A DNA stretch of 64,000 bases. It comes from Lactobacillus sp. ESL0246 (lineage in GTDB: Bacteria > Bacillota > Bacilli > Lactobacillales > Lactobacillaceae). The first letter of the stretch is position 1; each line of letters opens with the position of its first letter. The notes below the pieces were generated by a model. That model saw only the letters and a list, made by a program, of their open reading frames with translations. It searched no databases and was not told the origin of the DNA. The stretch covers positions 62,001 to 126,000 of the forward strand of contig NZ_REHC01000006.1 in the NCBI RefSeq assembly GCF_003692965.1, given 5' to 3'. Below are positions 51,930 to 61,383 of the stretch, one piece after another. The position numbers and the translations under genes were made by a program.

Positions 51930-52829
51930 ATGAAAGTAAGGAAAGCCATTATTCCGGCTGCCGGGCTTGGTACAAGATTTATGCCGGTTACTAAGGCAAT
52001 GCCCAAAGAAATGTTACCGATTGTTGATAAACCAACAATTCAGTTTATTGTTGAGGAAGCTAAAAAATCGGGAATTGAAGATATTTTAATTATAACTGGA
52101 AAAAATAAGCGCCCAATTGAAGATCATTTTGATTCAAATCCTGAATTGGAGCAAAATTTGCAGGAAAAGGGCAAGACGGGGTTGTTGAAAATGTCACGGG
52201 AAATCACCCATTTAGGCATTAATATTTATTATACTAGGCAGCCTTATCCTGCGGGGCTAGGTGATGCGATAGCCCGTGGTCGAAGTTTTGTTGGTGATGA
52301 GCCATTTGTTGTGATGCTCGGTGATGACTTAATGATGGATGAAGTTCCACTAACAAAGCAGCTGATTAATCGCTATAATAAAACTCATGCTTCAACAATT
52401 GCGGTTATGAAAGTGCCTCACGATGAAGTGTCGAAGTATGGAGTAATTGAACCAGCAAGTGAAATTATGTCGGGCTTAATTAATGTAAAATCATTTGTAG
52501 AAAAACCGGATATTGATAAAGCTCCAAGTGATTATGCGATTATTGGAAGATATTTATTAACTCCAGAGATTTTTGGGATTTTGGCCAATCAAAAACCTGA
52601 CAAGGGTGGCGAGATTCAATTAACTGATGCAATTGACACTATGAACAAAACACAGCGTGTTTTTGCTCATGTTTTTGAGGGGACACGTCATGATGTTGGT
52701 AATAAGGAAAGTTATCTAGAAACATCAATTGAATATGGGTTGAAACATCCCGAAACACGTGATGCATTGCGTAAATACATTATTGAGTTAGGAAAGAAAT
52801 TACAGTCTGATAAGCATAAGAATAGTTAA
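51930..52829 (+). CDS. galU: UTP-glucose-1-phosphate uridylyltransferase
   Basis: 299 residues. [26 protein letters not shown] is the nucleotide-binding signature, PLGLGDAI appears as [16 protein letters not shown], and VEKP and [10 protein letters not shown] are catalytic-site motifs. It makes UDP-glucose for glycolipid, teichoic acid and galactose metabolism. The spacing of 66 bp from the upstream gene suggests its own start, or weak coupling. A probable terminator follows. Confidence 0.94.
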   Translation: MKVRKAIIPAAGLGTRFMPVTKAMPKEMLPIVDKPTIQFIVEEAKKSGIEDILIITGKNKRPIEDHFDSNPELEQNLQEKGKTGLLKMSREITHLGINIYYTRQPYPAGLGDAIARGRSFVGDEPFVVMLGDDLMMDEVPLTKQLINRYNKTHASTIAVMKVPHDEVSKYGVIEPASEIMSGLINVKSFVEKPDIDKAPSDYAIIGRYLLTPEIFGILANQKPDKGGEIQLTDAIDTMNKTQRVFAHVFEGTRHDVGNKESYLETSIEYGLKHPETRDALRKYIIELGKKLQSDKHKNS

Positions 52830-52845
52830 TTTGATATTCGATGCA

Positions 52846-52876
52846 AGGGAATCATAAGAAGTGATTTCTTTTTTTG
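52846..52876 (+). terminator. Weak terminator after galU
   Basis: AAGGGAATCA pairs with TGATTTCTT (with G-U pairs), then seven Ts. Confidence 0.6.
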
Positions 52877-52968
52877 TGTAAATTTTTCTAAATCTCGGTT
52901 TAATTACTATTATCAGAGATTGAAATTCGGTAAGATGCAGTTAAATTATTTTGCTAGGAGAAAATTTA

Positions 52969-54120
52969 ATGAAAGATATCTTTGTCGTTGCGGCTAAACG
53001 AACACCATTTGGACGATATAATGGCATTTGGTCTAGTCAAAATGCTATTGAACTGGGTCAGTTGGCGCTGACTGAAACACTAAAAAGTATTGAATTAGAT
53101 GCTAATGAGCTTGATGCATTAGTAATGGGAAATGTATTAGGAGTAACTTTGGGGCAAAATATGGCAAGGCAGGTTGCTCTAGGCGTAGGAATGAGAAAAA
53201 CGAGCAGCAGCGTTACGATCAATGAAGTTTGTGGTTCCAGTTTGAAAGCATTAAGGCTTGCTCAGGGTCAAATGGAATTAGGAGACTTTAAGCTAGTTGC
53301 AGTTGGGGGCGCAGAAAGTATGACTAATGCGGCATATTTTTCTTCGGATAAAAATGGCCAAAATATTCAAAGTGAAATGATTGCCAATGGACTAACGGAC
53401 GCTTTTTCAAAAATGCATATGGGTTTGACAGCCGAACAAGTCGCGCATAAATATCATGTTTTGCGAAAACAAATGGATGAATATAGCATTAGTTCACATC
53501 AAAAAGCTGCATCTGCAATGCACCAAGGTTTATTTAATGATGAAATTATTCCGATAAAACGTGGTAAACAAATTATTACCCATGATGAAAATATTCGTGA
53601 AAATACCAACTTAGCCGCTTTAAGTAAATTAAAGCCCGCATTTAAAGAAAATGGCCTGATAACAGCAGGTAATTCTTCACCTTTAAGTGATGGCGCAAGT
53701 ATGGTAATTTTAGCAACTGCTGATAAGGTAAAAGAGTTAAATTTACAGCCTTTAGCGCGTTTAGGTGCATATGCAGAATCTGGTAACGATCCATCTTATA
53801 TGGGCTATGCCCCATACTATGCTGTCCAAAAGTTACTTAAGCAAAATGATAGACAAGTTAATGATTATGATGTAATTGAAGTTAATGAGGCTTTTGCAGC
53901 ACCAAGCGTTGCTTTGGCAAGAGATTTGGCAATTCCAACTGATAAGCTTAATATTTTGGGCGGTGCAATTGCTTTAGGCCATCCTTTGGCAGCTACGGGT
54001 ACGCGGTTAGTTTCTTCAGCAATTACAGCAATGAAATATGTTAATGGGTATAGAGCACTAGTTACTTTGTGCATTGGCGGTGGCCAAGCAATTGCTTGTG
54101 AATTAATTAGAGATTTTTAA
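52969..54120 (+). CDS. Acetyl-CoA acetyltransferase (thiolase)
   Basis: 383 residues. Active-site Cys88 (TINEVCGSSLKALRL), His in the ALGHPLAATGTR stretch near the C-terminus and Cys in CIGGGQAIA complete the biosynthetic-thiolase triad. It condenses two acetyl-CoA to acetoacetyl-CoA, the first step of the mevalonate pathway. I start it at ATG 52969 after AGGAG, not at the TTG 18 bases earlier. The stop is directly followed by the ATG of HMG-CoA reductase, and HMG-CoA synthase overlaps the latter, so all three early mevalonate enzymes form one operon. Confidence 0.92.
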   Translation: MKDIFVVAAKRTPFGRYNGIWSSQNAIELGQLALTETLKSIELDANELDALVMGNVLGVTLGQNMARQVALGVGMRKTSSSVTINEVCGSSLKALRLAQGQMELGDFKLVAVGGAESMTNAAYFSSDKNGQNIQSEMIANGLTDAFSKMHMGLTAEQVAHKYHVLRKQMDEYSISSHQKAASAMHQGLFNDEIIPIKRGKQIITHDENIRENTNLAALSKLKPAFKENGLITAGNSSPLSDGASMVILATADKVKELNLQPLARLGAYAESGNDPSYMGYAPYYAVQKLLKQNDRQVNDYDVIEVNEAFAAPSVALARDLAIPTDKLNILGGAIALGHPLAATGTRLVSSAITAMKYVNGYRALVTLCIGGGQAIACELIRDF

Positions 54121-55332
54121 ATGAAGTTTTACGAATTATCGCCTCAAAAAAGACGATTGTGGCTTGAAAACCAGGGAATTAAACTTGATTGGATTGATTC
54201 CGAAGTTTTATCTAGTCTTAATCAATTAAGTGAAAATGTTGTTGGTCAACTACGTTTACCTGTTGGACTGATTAAAAATTTAATAGTTAATGATCATCAT
54301 TATATTGTCCCGTTAGCAACAGAAGAGCCTTCGGTGGTGGCTGCTGCTAATCATGGAGCAAGCCTCTTTGCTCAAAGTGATGGTGTTAGTGCAAAGAGTT
54401 ATCGTGATGGAATTTATGGTCAAATTGTGATGCAAGTTACACCAGACTTTCATCTTCATCAATTAACTGCTAACTTGTCTGAAATAATTGAAAAAACTAA
54501 TCAGCATTTTCTGAATTTAGTTAATCATGGTGGAGGAGTAAGAAAAATTGTTGCCAAACACCAGCAAGAATTACTTTATCTAAAAGTCTTAATTGATCCT
54601 GCTGAAGCAATGGGAGCTAATCGTGCAAATACAATATTAGAATTTATGGCAATCGAACTAGTCAAATTTTCAACGATTCAGCAAAAATTATTTGCAATCC
54701 TATCGAATTATCCAAGTCAACTGACAACAGCAAAAGTCAAACTTGGGGTTGATCAAATTGGAGGTAAGGCAATTGCCAAGCGAATTGCCTTATTAAGTCA
54801 AATAGGGCAAACCGATGTTTTTCGTGCCGTGACAAATAATAAGGGAATTATGAATGGAATTGATGGGGTATTATTGGCGACTGGAAATGATACTAGAGCA
54901 GTTGAAGCTGCTTGTGGTGTTTGGGCAAGTCAGAATGGGACTTACACAAGTCTAAGTCAGTGGCAAATTAAAGATGATAACTTAATAGGAGAGCTTACTG
55001 TACCTTTAGCTATAGGAACAGTTGGTGGCTCAATTAAAGTTAGAAATGATATTCGTCAGAATTACCGCATTTTAGGTAAGGAAATTACTAGTGCGGAGTT
55101 GGCGGAAGTAATTGCAGCAACGGGATTAGCTAACAACTTAGCAGCACTTTTAGCTATTGCGACAACAGGCATTCAACAAGGACACATGAAATTGCAGGCA
55201 AGAAATATTGTTGCTGAACTAAATGCAACCGAGGATGAAAAAAAGATTGTTTTGCAACAAATGGTGCAATTACAACAATATTCGCAAACTGAGGCGCTTA
55301 AGTTACTGAACAAAATTAGAGAGGGAAAATAA
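54121..55332 (+). CDS. mvaA: Hydroxymethylglutaryl-CoA reductase, class II
   Basis: 403 residues. Catalytic Glu in TEEPSVVAAANHGAS, Lys/Asp in the VLIDPAEAMGANRANTILE and GVDQIGGKAIAKR regions, and His in GIQQGHMKLQARN are the class II landmarks. It reduces HMG-CoA to mevalonate (NADH or NADPH). The start codon directly abuts the thiolase stop, and its own stop overlaps the HMG-CoA synthase ATG by one base. Confidence 0.94.
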   Translation: MKFYELSPQKRRLWLENQGIKLDWIDSEVLSSLNQLSENVVGQLRLPVGLIKNLIVNDHHYIVPLATEEPSVVAAANHGASLFAQSDGVSAKSYRDGIYGQIVMQVTPDFHLHQLTANLSEIIEKTNQHFLNLVNHGGGVRKIVAKHQQELLYLKVLIDPAEAMGANRANTILEFMAIELVKFSTIQQKLFAILSNYPSQLTTAKVKLGVDQIGGKAIAKRIALLSQIGQTDVFRAVTNNKGIMNGIDGVLLATGNDTRAVEAACGVWASQNGTYTSLSQWQIKDDNLIGELTVPLAIGTVGGSIKVRNDIRQNYRILGKEITSAELAEVIAATGLANNLAALLAIATTGIQQGHMKLQARNIVAELNATEDEKKIVLQQMVQLQQYSQTEALKLLNKIREGK

Positions 55333-56495
55333 TGCAAGTAGGAATTGATCAGATTGGCTTTTATACACCTAACAAATATGTTGATATGGTAGATTTAGCT
55401 ACTGCGCGCGGGGAAGATCCTAATAAGTATCTTATCGGAATTGGTCAAAAAAGAATGAGTGTAGCTGATTCATCTCAAGATGCAGTATCAATGGGAATTA
55501 ATGCTACGCTAAGCTATATTGATCAGGTTGATTGTGATCAGGTTGGATTGCTTTTAATGGGAACTGAAAGTGGGGTCGATCAATCAAAATCTGCATCTTT
55601 GTTTGTCAAGAGTGCCTTGAAATTGAGGCCAGAAGTACGTACATTTGAAATTAAAGAAGCTTGTTTCGGGATGACTGCAGGTATTATGACAGCATGTGAT
55701 TATATTCGGGCACATCCTGATCGTAGTGCAATTGTAATTGGCAGTGATATTGCAAAATATGGCGTGGGTAGTGCGGGAGAAGTTACTCAAGGTGCAGGAA
55801 GTGTCAGTGTCTTATTAAAAGCAAAGCCGCGTATTTTAAGTATTAATTCTGGCTATAGTGCTTATAGCGCTGACGTTAATGACTTTTGGCGACCGAATAA
55901 TTCACCTATTGCACTCGTTGATGGCAAGTATTCTAAAGAAGTATATCTTGACTTTTTTACTCGAACATTTGCTGCTTATCAACGACAAATGAATTATCAA
56001 GTTAGTGATTTTGCAGCTCTTGTTTATCACTTACCATTTGTCAAAATGGGATATAAAGCCAATCAATTAGCTATAGCAAATCAAAATGAGATTGTTCAAA
56101 AAAGGTTAGAGCAAAATTTTGGTTTATCTTCTTATTATAGTCGTAATGTGGGGAATATTTATACTGCTTCACTATATTTGAGTTTGCTTAGCTTATTGGA
56201 ACAAGGTAAACTTAATTCAGATTCTTTAATTGGCTTTTTCTCTTATGGCTCAGGAGCAATGGGAGAATTTTATTCAGGCAAAATTGTGTCTGGTTATGAA
56301 AAAATGCTTACTCCAAATACTAATAAGCAAATGCTTGCGCGCAGAAAAAAAATAAGCATTACCGAATATGAACAAATCTTTAATCAATCGTTAGTACTGC
56401 CCCAAGATAATCACTTCTTAGATAGCGATGAAGAAAATGGCTACTGGTATTTTGCGGGTACAAATCAACATATCCGTCAATATAAACAAAAATAA
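55332..56495 (+). CDS. mvaS: Hydroxymethylglutaryl-CoA synthase
   Basis: 387 residues. Nucleophile Cys111 in FEIKEACFGMTAG, the acid/base Glu near SVADSSQDAVSM (about residue 80 region), and His in VYHLPFVKMGYKA match bacterial MvaS. It condenses acetyl-CoA with acetoacetyl-CoA. It is last in the operon with thiolase and mvaA, although the reaction lies between theirs. No clear terminator follows; the convergent small gene begins 25 bp later. Confidence 0.94.
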   Translation: MQVGIDQIGFYTPNKYVDMVDLATARGEDPNKYLIGIGQKRMSVADSSQDAVSMGINATLSYIDQVDCDQVGLLLMGTESGVDQSKSASLFVKSALKLRPEVRTFEIKEACFGMTAGIMTACDYIRAHPDRSAIVIGSDIAKYGVGSAGEVTQGAGSVSVLLKAKPRILSINSGYSAYSADVNDFWRPNNSPIALVDGKYSKEVYLDFFTRTFAAYQRQMNYQVSDFAALVYHLPFVKMGYKANQLAIANQNEIVQKRLEQNFGLSSYYSRNVGNIYTASLYLSLLSLLEQGKLNSDSLIGFFSYGSGAMGEFYSGKIVSGYEKMLTPNTNKQMLARRKKISITEYEQIFNQSLVLPQDNHFLDSDEENGYWYFAGTNQHIRQYKQK

Positions 56496-56520
56496 AGTTG
56501 CATTTAGAATATCTGCAATT

Positions 56521-56805
56521 TTACATTAATATGATTGAGTTGCTTTCAGGCAAAATTCGGATCCCATATATAGGGATCTTTATTTGATTATTTAAAAAAT
56601 ATATAGGAAGTTCATGGTCATGCAAATGTTGGATTAAATTATTTAATTTTTTCTTAGTCATTGGCTTGTTACCGGAATAAAGTAGGCATTCGCTTTGAGA
56701 AATTTTCAACTTTGCTAGTGGTTGGGGATGGCCTTGAGCTGTCAAATAAATGGTTGTTTGTGGATTTAAATCATTGGTTAATTGTAATAATTCAGTTAGT
56801 CTCAT
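56521..56805 (-). CDS. Small protein of unknown function
   Basis: 94 residues, soluble, starting MRLTELLQLTNDLNPQTTIYLTAQGHPQPL and ending IYGIRILPESNSIILM. I do not recognise a family. The alternation of charged and hydrophobic segments looks like a small alpha/beta fold. It is convergent with mvaS and divergent from the alpha/beta hydrolase; the frame is intact and the codon use looks normal, so it is probably a real gene. Confidence 0.6.
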   Translation of the reverse strand: MRLTELLQLTNDLNPQTTIYLTAQGHPQPLAKLKISQSECLLYSGNKPMTKKKLNNLIQHLHDHELPIYFLNNQIKIPIYGIRILPESNSIILM

Positions 56806-56873
56806 ATTTATACTCTATACAATTCAAAAAAATGTTATACTATTCGATATTTGAATTAGAAGGCGGTTTATCA

Positions 56874-57830
56874 TTGAAACACTTAAAGCATCGAAAAATT
56901 TGTTTTTCATTAATTGGTCTTGTATTAGTAACACTGTTACTTTTCATCGGTGCGGGTTTTTATTTTTTTAAACTTGCTTGTGTTCCGGGACCTAAAAGTT
57001 TTCTGAACTCATCTAGTAAAACCATTAAAAAATCGGATCCACTATATCGAGAAAAAACTTGGTTTAAAAAAGTTCATAAGCAAAAATGGTATATAAGTTC
57101 GGCCGATCATCGATATCGGTTAGATGCTAATTATATCCCAAGCAATAGTTCTTATAAGACCGCGGTTATTTTGCCAGGCTATATGGATACTAAGGAAGAT
57201 ATGGGTGAATATGACGCACTTTTTCATCAAATGGGTTATAACACCTTAACTCCAGATCCTCGTTCTCAAGGTAAGAGTGAAGGAAAATATATTGGTTATG
57301 GGTGGCCAGAAAAAGATGATGTCAAAAAGTGGATCAATCTGATAATTAAAAAAGAGGGTTCTAAGCAACAAATTGTCGTGTATGGTTTGAGCGCGGGAGC
57401 GGCAACAACAATGATGGTTAGTGGACTTGAGTTACCCAAACAGGTAAAAGCCTTTGTGGAAGATTGTGGTTATACAAGTGTTAAAGATGAAATAGAACAT
57501 GAAGCTCAAGTTCTTTATCATATGCCAGCTTTTCCCCGTTTTCCGTTAGTCGAAATTTTGAGTGGCATTAATAAACTTAAGGTAGGCTACTTTATGAAAG
57601 ATGGATCTAGTGTCAATCAACTGCATAAAAATCATCGTCCAATGTTGTTTATTCATGGAAATTGCGATACTTTTGTTCCGACAGATATGGTTTACACTAA
57701 CTATCAAGCGACAAAGGGGCCCAAAGAATTATGGGTGACGTCTAAAGCTAAACATGCGAAGTCGTTTGCCGATCACCCACGAGCTTACCGTAAACATATT
57801 GAAACTTTTTTGGATAAGTATATCAAATAA
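56874..57830 (+). CDS. Membrane-anchored alpha/beta hydrolase
   Basis: 318 residues. An N-terminal anchor (ICFSLIGLVLVTLLLFIGAGFYFF, about 10-35) is followed by an extracellular alpha/beta-hydrolase domain: oxyanion segment LPGYMDTKED, DPRSQGKSEGKYIGYGW, nucleophile elbow YGLSAGAA (Ser about 180), acid in GNCDTFVP and His in KAKHAKSFADHP. It belongs to the YqkD/FrsA-like family found widely in lactobacilli. The TTG start at 56874 follows GAAGGCGG; an open upstream extension lies before the likely -10 (TATACT near 56835) and is not coding. Substrate unknown. Confidence 0.85.
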   Translation: MKHLKHRKICFSLIGLVLVTLLLFIGAGFYFFKLACVPGPKSFLNSSSKTIKKSDPLYREKTWFKKVHKQKWYISSADHRYRLDANYIPSNSSYKTAVILPGYMDTKEDMGEYDALFHQMGYNTLTPDPRSQGKSEGKYIGYGWPEKDDVKKWINLIIKKEGSKQQIVVYGLSAGAATTMMVSGLELPKQVKAFVEDCGYTSVKDEIEHEAQVLYHMPAFPRFPLVEILSGINKLKVGYFMKDGSSVNQLHKNHRPMLFIHGNCDTFVPTDMVYTNYQATKGPKELWVTSKAKHAKSFADHPRAYRKHIETFLDKYIK

Positions 57831-58014
57831 AGGCTAAAACAATTGCAAATGTTCACCTAAAATTGATATGAAGAATTGTGGTAAAGGTAATATTGATATC
57901 AATAATTTTTATCTTTATAATTTATCTTGCCAAAAATGTAAAGCTCCAAGCATTTTGCTTGAAGCTTTTTAGTAATAATAGTTTTTAAACTAGGACTATT
58001 ATTACTTGATCAAA
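57831..58014. terminator. Terminators between convergent genes
   Basis: Two hairpins: AAAGCTCCAAGC with GCTTGAAGCTTT and Ts (57940-57970) serves the hydrolase gene, and a 12-bp perfect stem AGTAATAATAGT with ACTATTATTACT (57971-58007) lies behind the minus-strand methyltransferase gene. Confidence 0.78.
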
Positions 58015-59391
58015 TCATCTTAAAGTTAACTTGACGATGCATTCACAACGTGGTGTTTGTGGCAACATGTCAATGTTTTCAATTAAACGAACATCGTAAC
58101 TATCGCTTAATAAAACAAGATCTTGTGCTAGTGTTGAAGGATTGCAAGAAATGTAAACAAAAGTTTTGGGTTTGATTTTAAGCAAAGTCTTGATTAAACT
58201 TTTAGCTAGACCAGTTCTTGGTGGATCAACAATTAAAGCATCAACCACAATACCATTATGTTCAAGTTCTGGCAGAATTTTTTCAACGCTTCCTTGAATA
58301 TAATTAGCATTCTTAATATGGTTCAGTTCAACATTGTGATTAGCATCTGCAACGGCTTCCGGAATGGATTCGATTCCAATGACTTGTTTAACACGCTCAG
58401 CAGCCAGAATACCTAGCGTACCAACCCCACTATATGCGTCAATTAAAGTATCATCGGCGGATAAATCTAAAAACTTTAAAGCATGAGAGTACAAGGTAGC
58501 AGTTTGAATGGGATTTAATTGAAAAAATGCTCGCGGAGAAAGCGCAAATTTTTTGCCTAAAATTTCATCGATAATTTGATTTTTTCCCGCTAGTTTAACA
58601 GTTTTATTACCCCAGACTTGAGGGTTATGCCAATTTGTTTCATTTTGATAAACACTAACAACATCGGTTAGATTCATGATTTGCTTACTTAAGGCTGGCA
58701 AATTTTTAATAACATGACCGATAGTAATTAAAGTAACTTGAATTTCTTTGGTGGATTGCGCCTGACGGACAACAACTGTTTTTATACCATCTAAATGGCG
58801 AAAAGGATCGGCGATTGGCACATGCAGTTTTTCAATTAAATGCTTAATTTGCCGCTCGGTTTTCTGAGTTATTTCACTTTGTGTCGGCATTAATGGTAAA
58901 TCTTGCAGTTTATGAGTATTGGGTGTAAATAACCCGAGACTGATTTGATGACGGTGCTGCTCAATTTGATATTGAGCTTTGTTACGGTAGCCCCATTCAT
59001 CTGGAGCTGGAATGGTGGGTTTTACTTTATATTTGTTATATCCTCGAGGATGAAATTTTTTAAGCGCTTCGAGAAGATTATCACGTTTAAATTCAAGTTG
59101 TTTAGCGTAAGAGAGGTGTGCTAATTCTAAACCTCCTGTTGCTGGATTAACACCTTGAGGAAATGGTACTCGATCTGGACTCTTTTCTTTGATACGCATT
59201 AATTCGGCTTGAATATAGTGTGGAAATTCTTTAATAATTTTGGCAACAACCACTTCGTTAGGTAGTGCTCCAGGAATAAAAATTATTTTTTTGCGATAGT
59301 AGCCGATTCCTTCACCATTAATTCCAAGGCGCTTAACTGTAATAATAACGTCTTTTTCTTTTGTTTCTTTTTGATTTAATTTGTTAGACAT
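58015..59391 (-). CDS. rlmD: 23S rRNA (uracil-5-)-methyltransferase, RlmD family, second paralogue
   Basis: 458 residues with the same architecture as the copy at 5 kb: a TRAM domain (about 10-70), a SAM site (DAYSGVGTLGI), DPPRTGL and the catalytic Cys about 416 in YISCNPSTLAQDL, ending MLPQTPRCECIVKL. As in the other copy the Fe-S cysteines are missing (GVNPATGGLELAHLSYAKQL). Two paralogues are common in Firmicutes, where one (RlmCD) methylates U747 and U1939 of 23S rRNA and the other's target is less clear. Which copy is which cannot be told here. Confidence 0.88.
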   Translation of the reverse strand: MSNKLNQKETKEKDVIITVKRLGINGEGIGYYRKKIIFIPGALPNEVVVAKIIKEFPHYIQAELMRIKEKSPDRVPFPQGVNPATGGLELAHLSYAKQLEFKRDNLLEALKKFHPRGYNKYKVKPTIPAPDEWGYRNKAQYQIEQHRHQISLGLFTPNTHKLQDLPLMPTQSEITQKTERQIKHLIEKLHVPIADPFRHLDGIKTVVVRQAQSTKEIQVTLITIGHVIKNLPALSKQIMNLTDVVSVYQNETNWHNPQVWGNKTVKLAGKNQIIDEILGKKFALSPRAFFQLNPIQTATLYSHALKFLDLSADDTLIDAYSGVGTLGILAAERVKQVIGIESIPEAVADANHNVELNHIKNANYIQGSVEKILPELEHNGIVVDALIVDPPRTGLAKSLIKTLLKIKPKTFVYISCNPSTLAQDLVLLSDSYDVRLIENIDMLPQTPRCECIVKLTLR

Positions 59392-59514
59392 AATAATTCT
59401 TTCTACAATAAATGTTAATGTTAATAATTAATTGTACTACTCAGGAAAACTTTTTAGCAAGAAGTAGAGAAATTTGCTAGCATGTAAATAAACAAAAAAG
59501 AAAGGTGAACCGTA

Positions 59515-60330
59515 ATGGCAATTATTACTAAAGTAAGCAATCAGAAAAAGCCTGGTAGATATAATATCTTTTTAGATGGTCAATATGCCTTTTCTGCAAG
59601 CGAGCAGACTGTTGCAAAATTCTTACTGCTAAAGGGGCAGGAATTAGTACCAGAAAAAATACACCAAGTTAAGCAATATGATCTTGACGCTAAGGCAACA
59701 AATTTAGCATCAAAGTATTTGAGTTATGAACCACGTACAATTTATGAGGTTTTACAATATTTAAGTAAACACAATATTGATGAAGAATCTGCTCAAAATG
59801 CAGTTAATCAACTCAGTGAAATGGGATTTTTGGATGATCAAAAATATGTTGCACTAGCTTTGAGTCAAAATTTGCGTATTGGAACCGATGGTCCCGCCAG
59901 TTTTTCGCAAAAGATGCTTCAAAAAGGAATTACCTCAGAAATTGTTCAGTTACAATTGGCTAAAATTAGCGATGACCAGTGGTTAGATGCTGGTACACGG
60001 GTTATTAAATCAATGAAAAATCAGGTAGGTAAGTTAGCACAGCGTGAATTAGAAAGGAAAATGCGTACCAAACTATTTAGTCACGGCTTTTCGAGTTCAT
60101 TGGCTGACAGTATCATTTCTAAAATGAATTTACAACTAGACCAGTGCCAACAACTTGAAGCTTTAAAGAAGCAAGGTATAAAAGCTTATAAACGCTTTCG
60201 ACGTTTATCGCAAAAAGAACGTGAAATTAAAATGCGCAATTACCTTTATACTCATGGTTTTAGCAGTAATGAAATAGAATCTTTTATTGCTGGCGAAATT
60301 ATTCCGCTATCTGAGCTTGCTAAATATTAG
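59515..60330 (+). CDS. recX: Recombination regulator RecX
   Basis: 271 residues, the long Gram-positive form made of repeated three-helix units. KPGRYNIFLDGQYAFSASEQTVAKF at the N-terminus and ALSYLSYEPRTIYEV-like, MGFLDDQKYVALAL and LYTHGFSSNEIESFI segments are repeat landmarks. It inhibits RecA filaments. GAAAGGTG precedes the ATG. The next gene begins eight bp after its stop. Confidence 0.9.
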   Translation: MAIITKVSNQKKPGRYNIFLDGQYAFSASEQTVAKFLLLKGQELVPEKIHQVKQYDLDAKATNLASKYLSYEPRTIYEVLQYLSKHNIDEESAQNAVNQLSEMGFLDDQKYVALALSQNLRIGTDGPASFSQKMLQKGITSEIVQLQLAKISDDQWLDAGTRVIKSMKNQVGKLAQRELERKMRTKLFSHGFSSSLADSIISKMNLQLDQCQQLEALKKQGIKAYKRFRRLSQKEREIKMRNYLYTHGFSSNEIESFIAGEIIPLSELAKY

Positions 60331-60338
60331 GAGAAAAA

Positions 60339-60818
60339 ATGAAAAAATCACAAGAAAAAATTATTTTTATTGGCCGTCCATTTGCAGATCAATTAATGGA
60401 TGAGCAGCGAACTTATACCCAATCTAATATAGAAATGGAACAAGATGAGGTCTTTCAAGAATTTTTGGCTATAAATCAACTAACAAATAATCGTAGTAAT
60501 TTAATAATTTTTGGTCCTGAAAATTTTATGTATTGGTATGGTGTAACTGTTACTAATCAAGTGGAGGTTCCACAAGGACTAATGCAGTTTGTTCTTCCCC
60601 AAGCTGAAGTTGCAATCGAAGAAATTCCTGATCAAAATTTGTCGTACTTTAGTCAACCATTAAATTCAATTTTACCGCTATTTTTTCAAAAGATTAGTAA
60701 TCAGGGAATTCCAATTTATGAAAATCCAGGAGATAGTAGTACGCCCTATTTTCTTCAAGAACTAAATCTTATTACAAAAAAACTGACCCAGATGATGTAT
60801 CTTAAGGCCAGTAATTAA
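60339..60818 (+). CDS. Conserved protein of unknown function
   Basis: 159 residues, soluble. The middle part (NRSNLIIFGPENFMYWYGVTV, VPQGLMQFVLPQAEVAIEEIP) has the beta-alpha-beta pattern of a GyrI-like/effector-binding half domain, but this is only a resemblance. It sits eight bp behind recX after TTAGGAGAAAA and is probably co-transcribed with it. Function not recognised. Confidence 0.7.
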   Translation: MKKSQEKIIFIGRPFADQLMDEQRTYTQSNIEMEQDEVFQEFLAINQLTNNRSNLIIFGPENFMYWYGVTVTNQVEVPQGLMQFVLPQAEVAIEEIPDQNLSYFSQPLNSILPLFFQKISNQGIPIYENPGDSSTPYFLQELNLITKKLTQMMYLKASN

Positions 60819-60821
60819 AAT

Positions 60822-61283
60822 TTAATGTTGGTTAGGATCAATTGAAAGGTTATCGTATTCTACATAGGCACCTAAACAAGTCGATAAAAGCATGATTAAA
60901 AATACAATACCAACAGATTTGCCAACAATTTGATCCAAAGTCAGAAAGTGGCGAATGACAAATGTCGCCATATAACATAAGATAAAGTCCAAAATCATAT
61001 TAGCGAAGAGCAAAAAATAGCGCCGGCGAATGCTAAAAAAGCGTAACAATTGCTTAAATATACCGTCATTTACTTCTACAGCAAGTAGGTCAACGGGACG
61101 CTGAATTGTGGCTTTAATTGCAAACATAATCAGTGCGCCAACAAATGCCCCAATTGCGGTTCGAAATAGATCACCCGAATGCAAAACTAAGGCATTATAA
61201 CCAATGCCGATGATTGTTAGACTGCATATATAAGGAATTAACAATAAAAAAGTAAAAACAAGTAAAACATGACTTTTTTTCAT
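60822..61283 (-). CDS. Four-helix membrane protein of unknown function
   Basis: 153 residues with four hydrophobic helices (VLLVFTFLLLIPYICSLTII; IGAFVGALIMFAI; YFLLFANMILDFILCYMATF; GKSVGIVFLIMLLSTCLGAYV). Charged loop IQRPVDLLAVEVNDGIFKQLL. I do not recognise the family. It is convergent with the recX pair, only four bases away, and divergent from the CBS gene. Confidence 0.65.
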   Translation of the reverse strand: MKKSHVLLVFTFLLLIPYICSLTIIGIGYNALVLHSGDLFRTAIGAFVGALIMFAIKATIQRPVDLLAVEVNDGIFKQLLRFFSIRRRYFLLFANMILDFILCYMATFVIRHFLTLDQIVGKSVGIVFLIMLLSTCLGAYVEYDNLSIDPNQH

Positions 61284-61383
61284 GGAGAAACCTCATTTCT
61301 TACGAGCTATTGTAACATATATGATATGTACATGATATAATGTTATTACTTAACGTGTTATTTTGAGAAAGAGAGAAACAATT

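Noticed and set aside
56661-56873. N-terminal extension of the alpha/beta hydrolase
   Set aside because: The extension overlaps the divergent small gene and the likely promoter; TTG 56874 after GAAGGCGG gives the normal membrane-anchored length.
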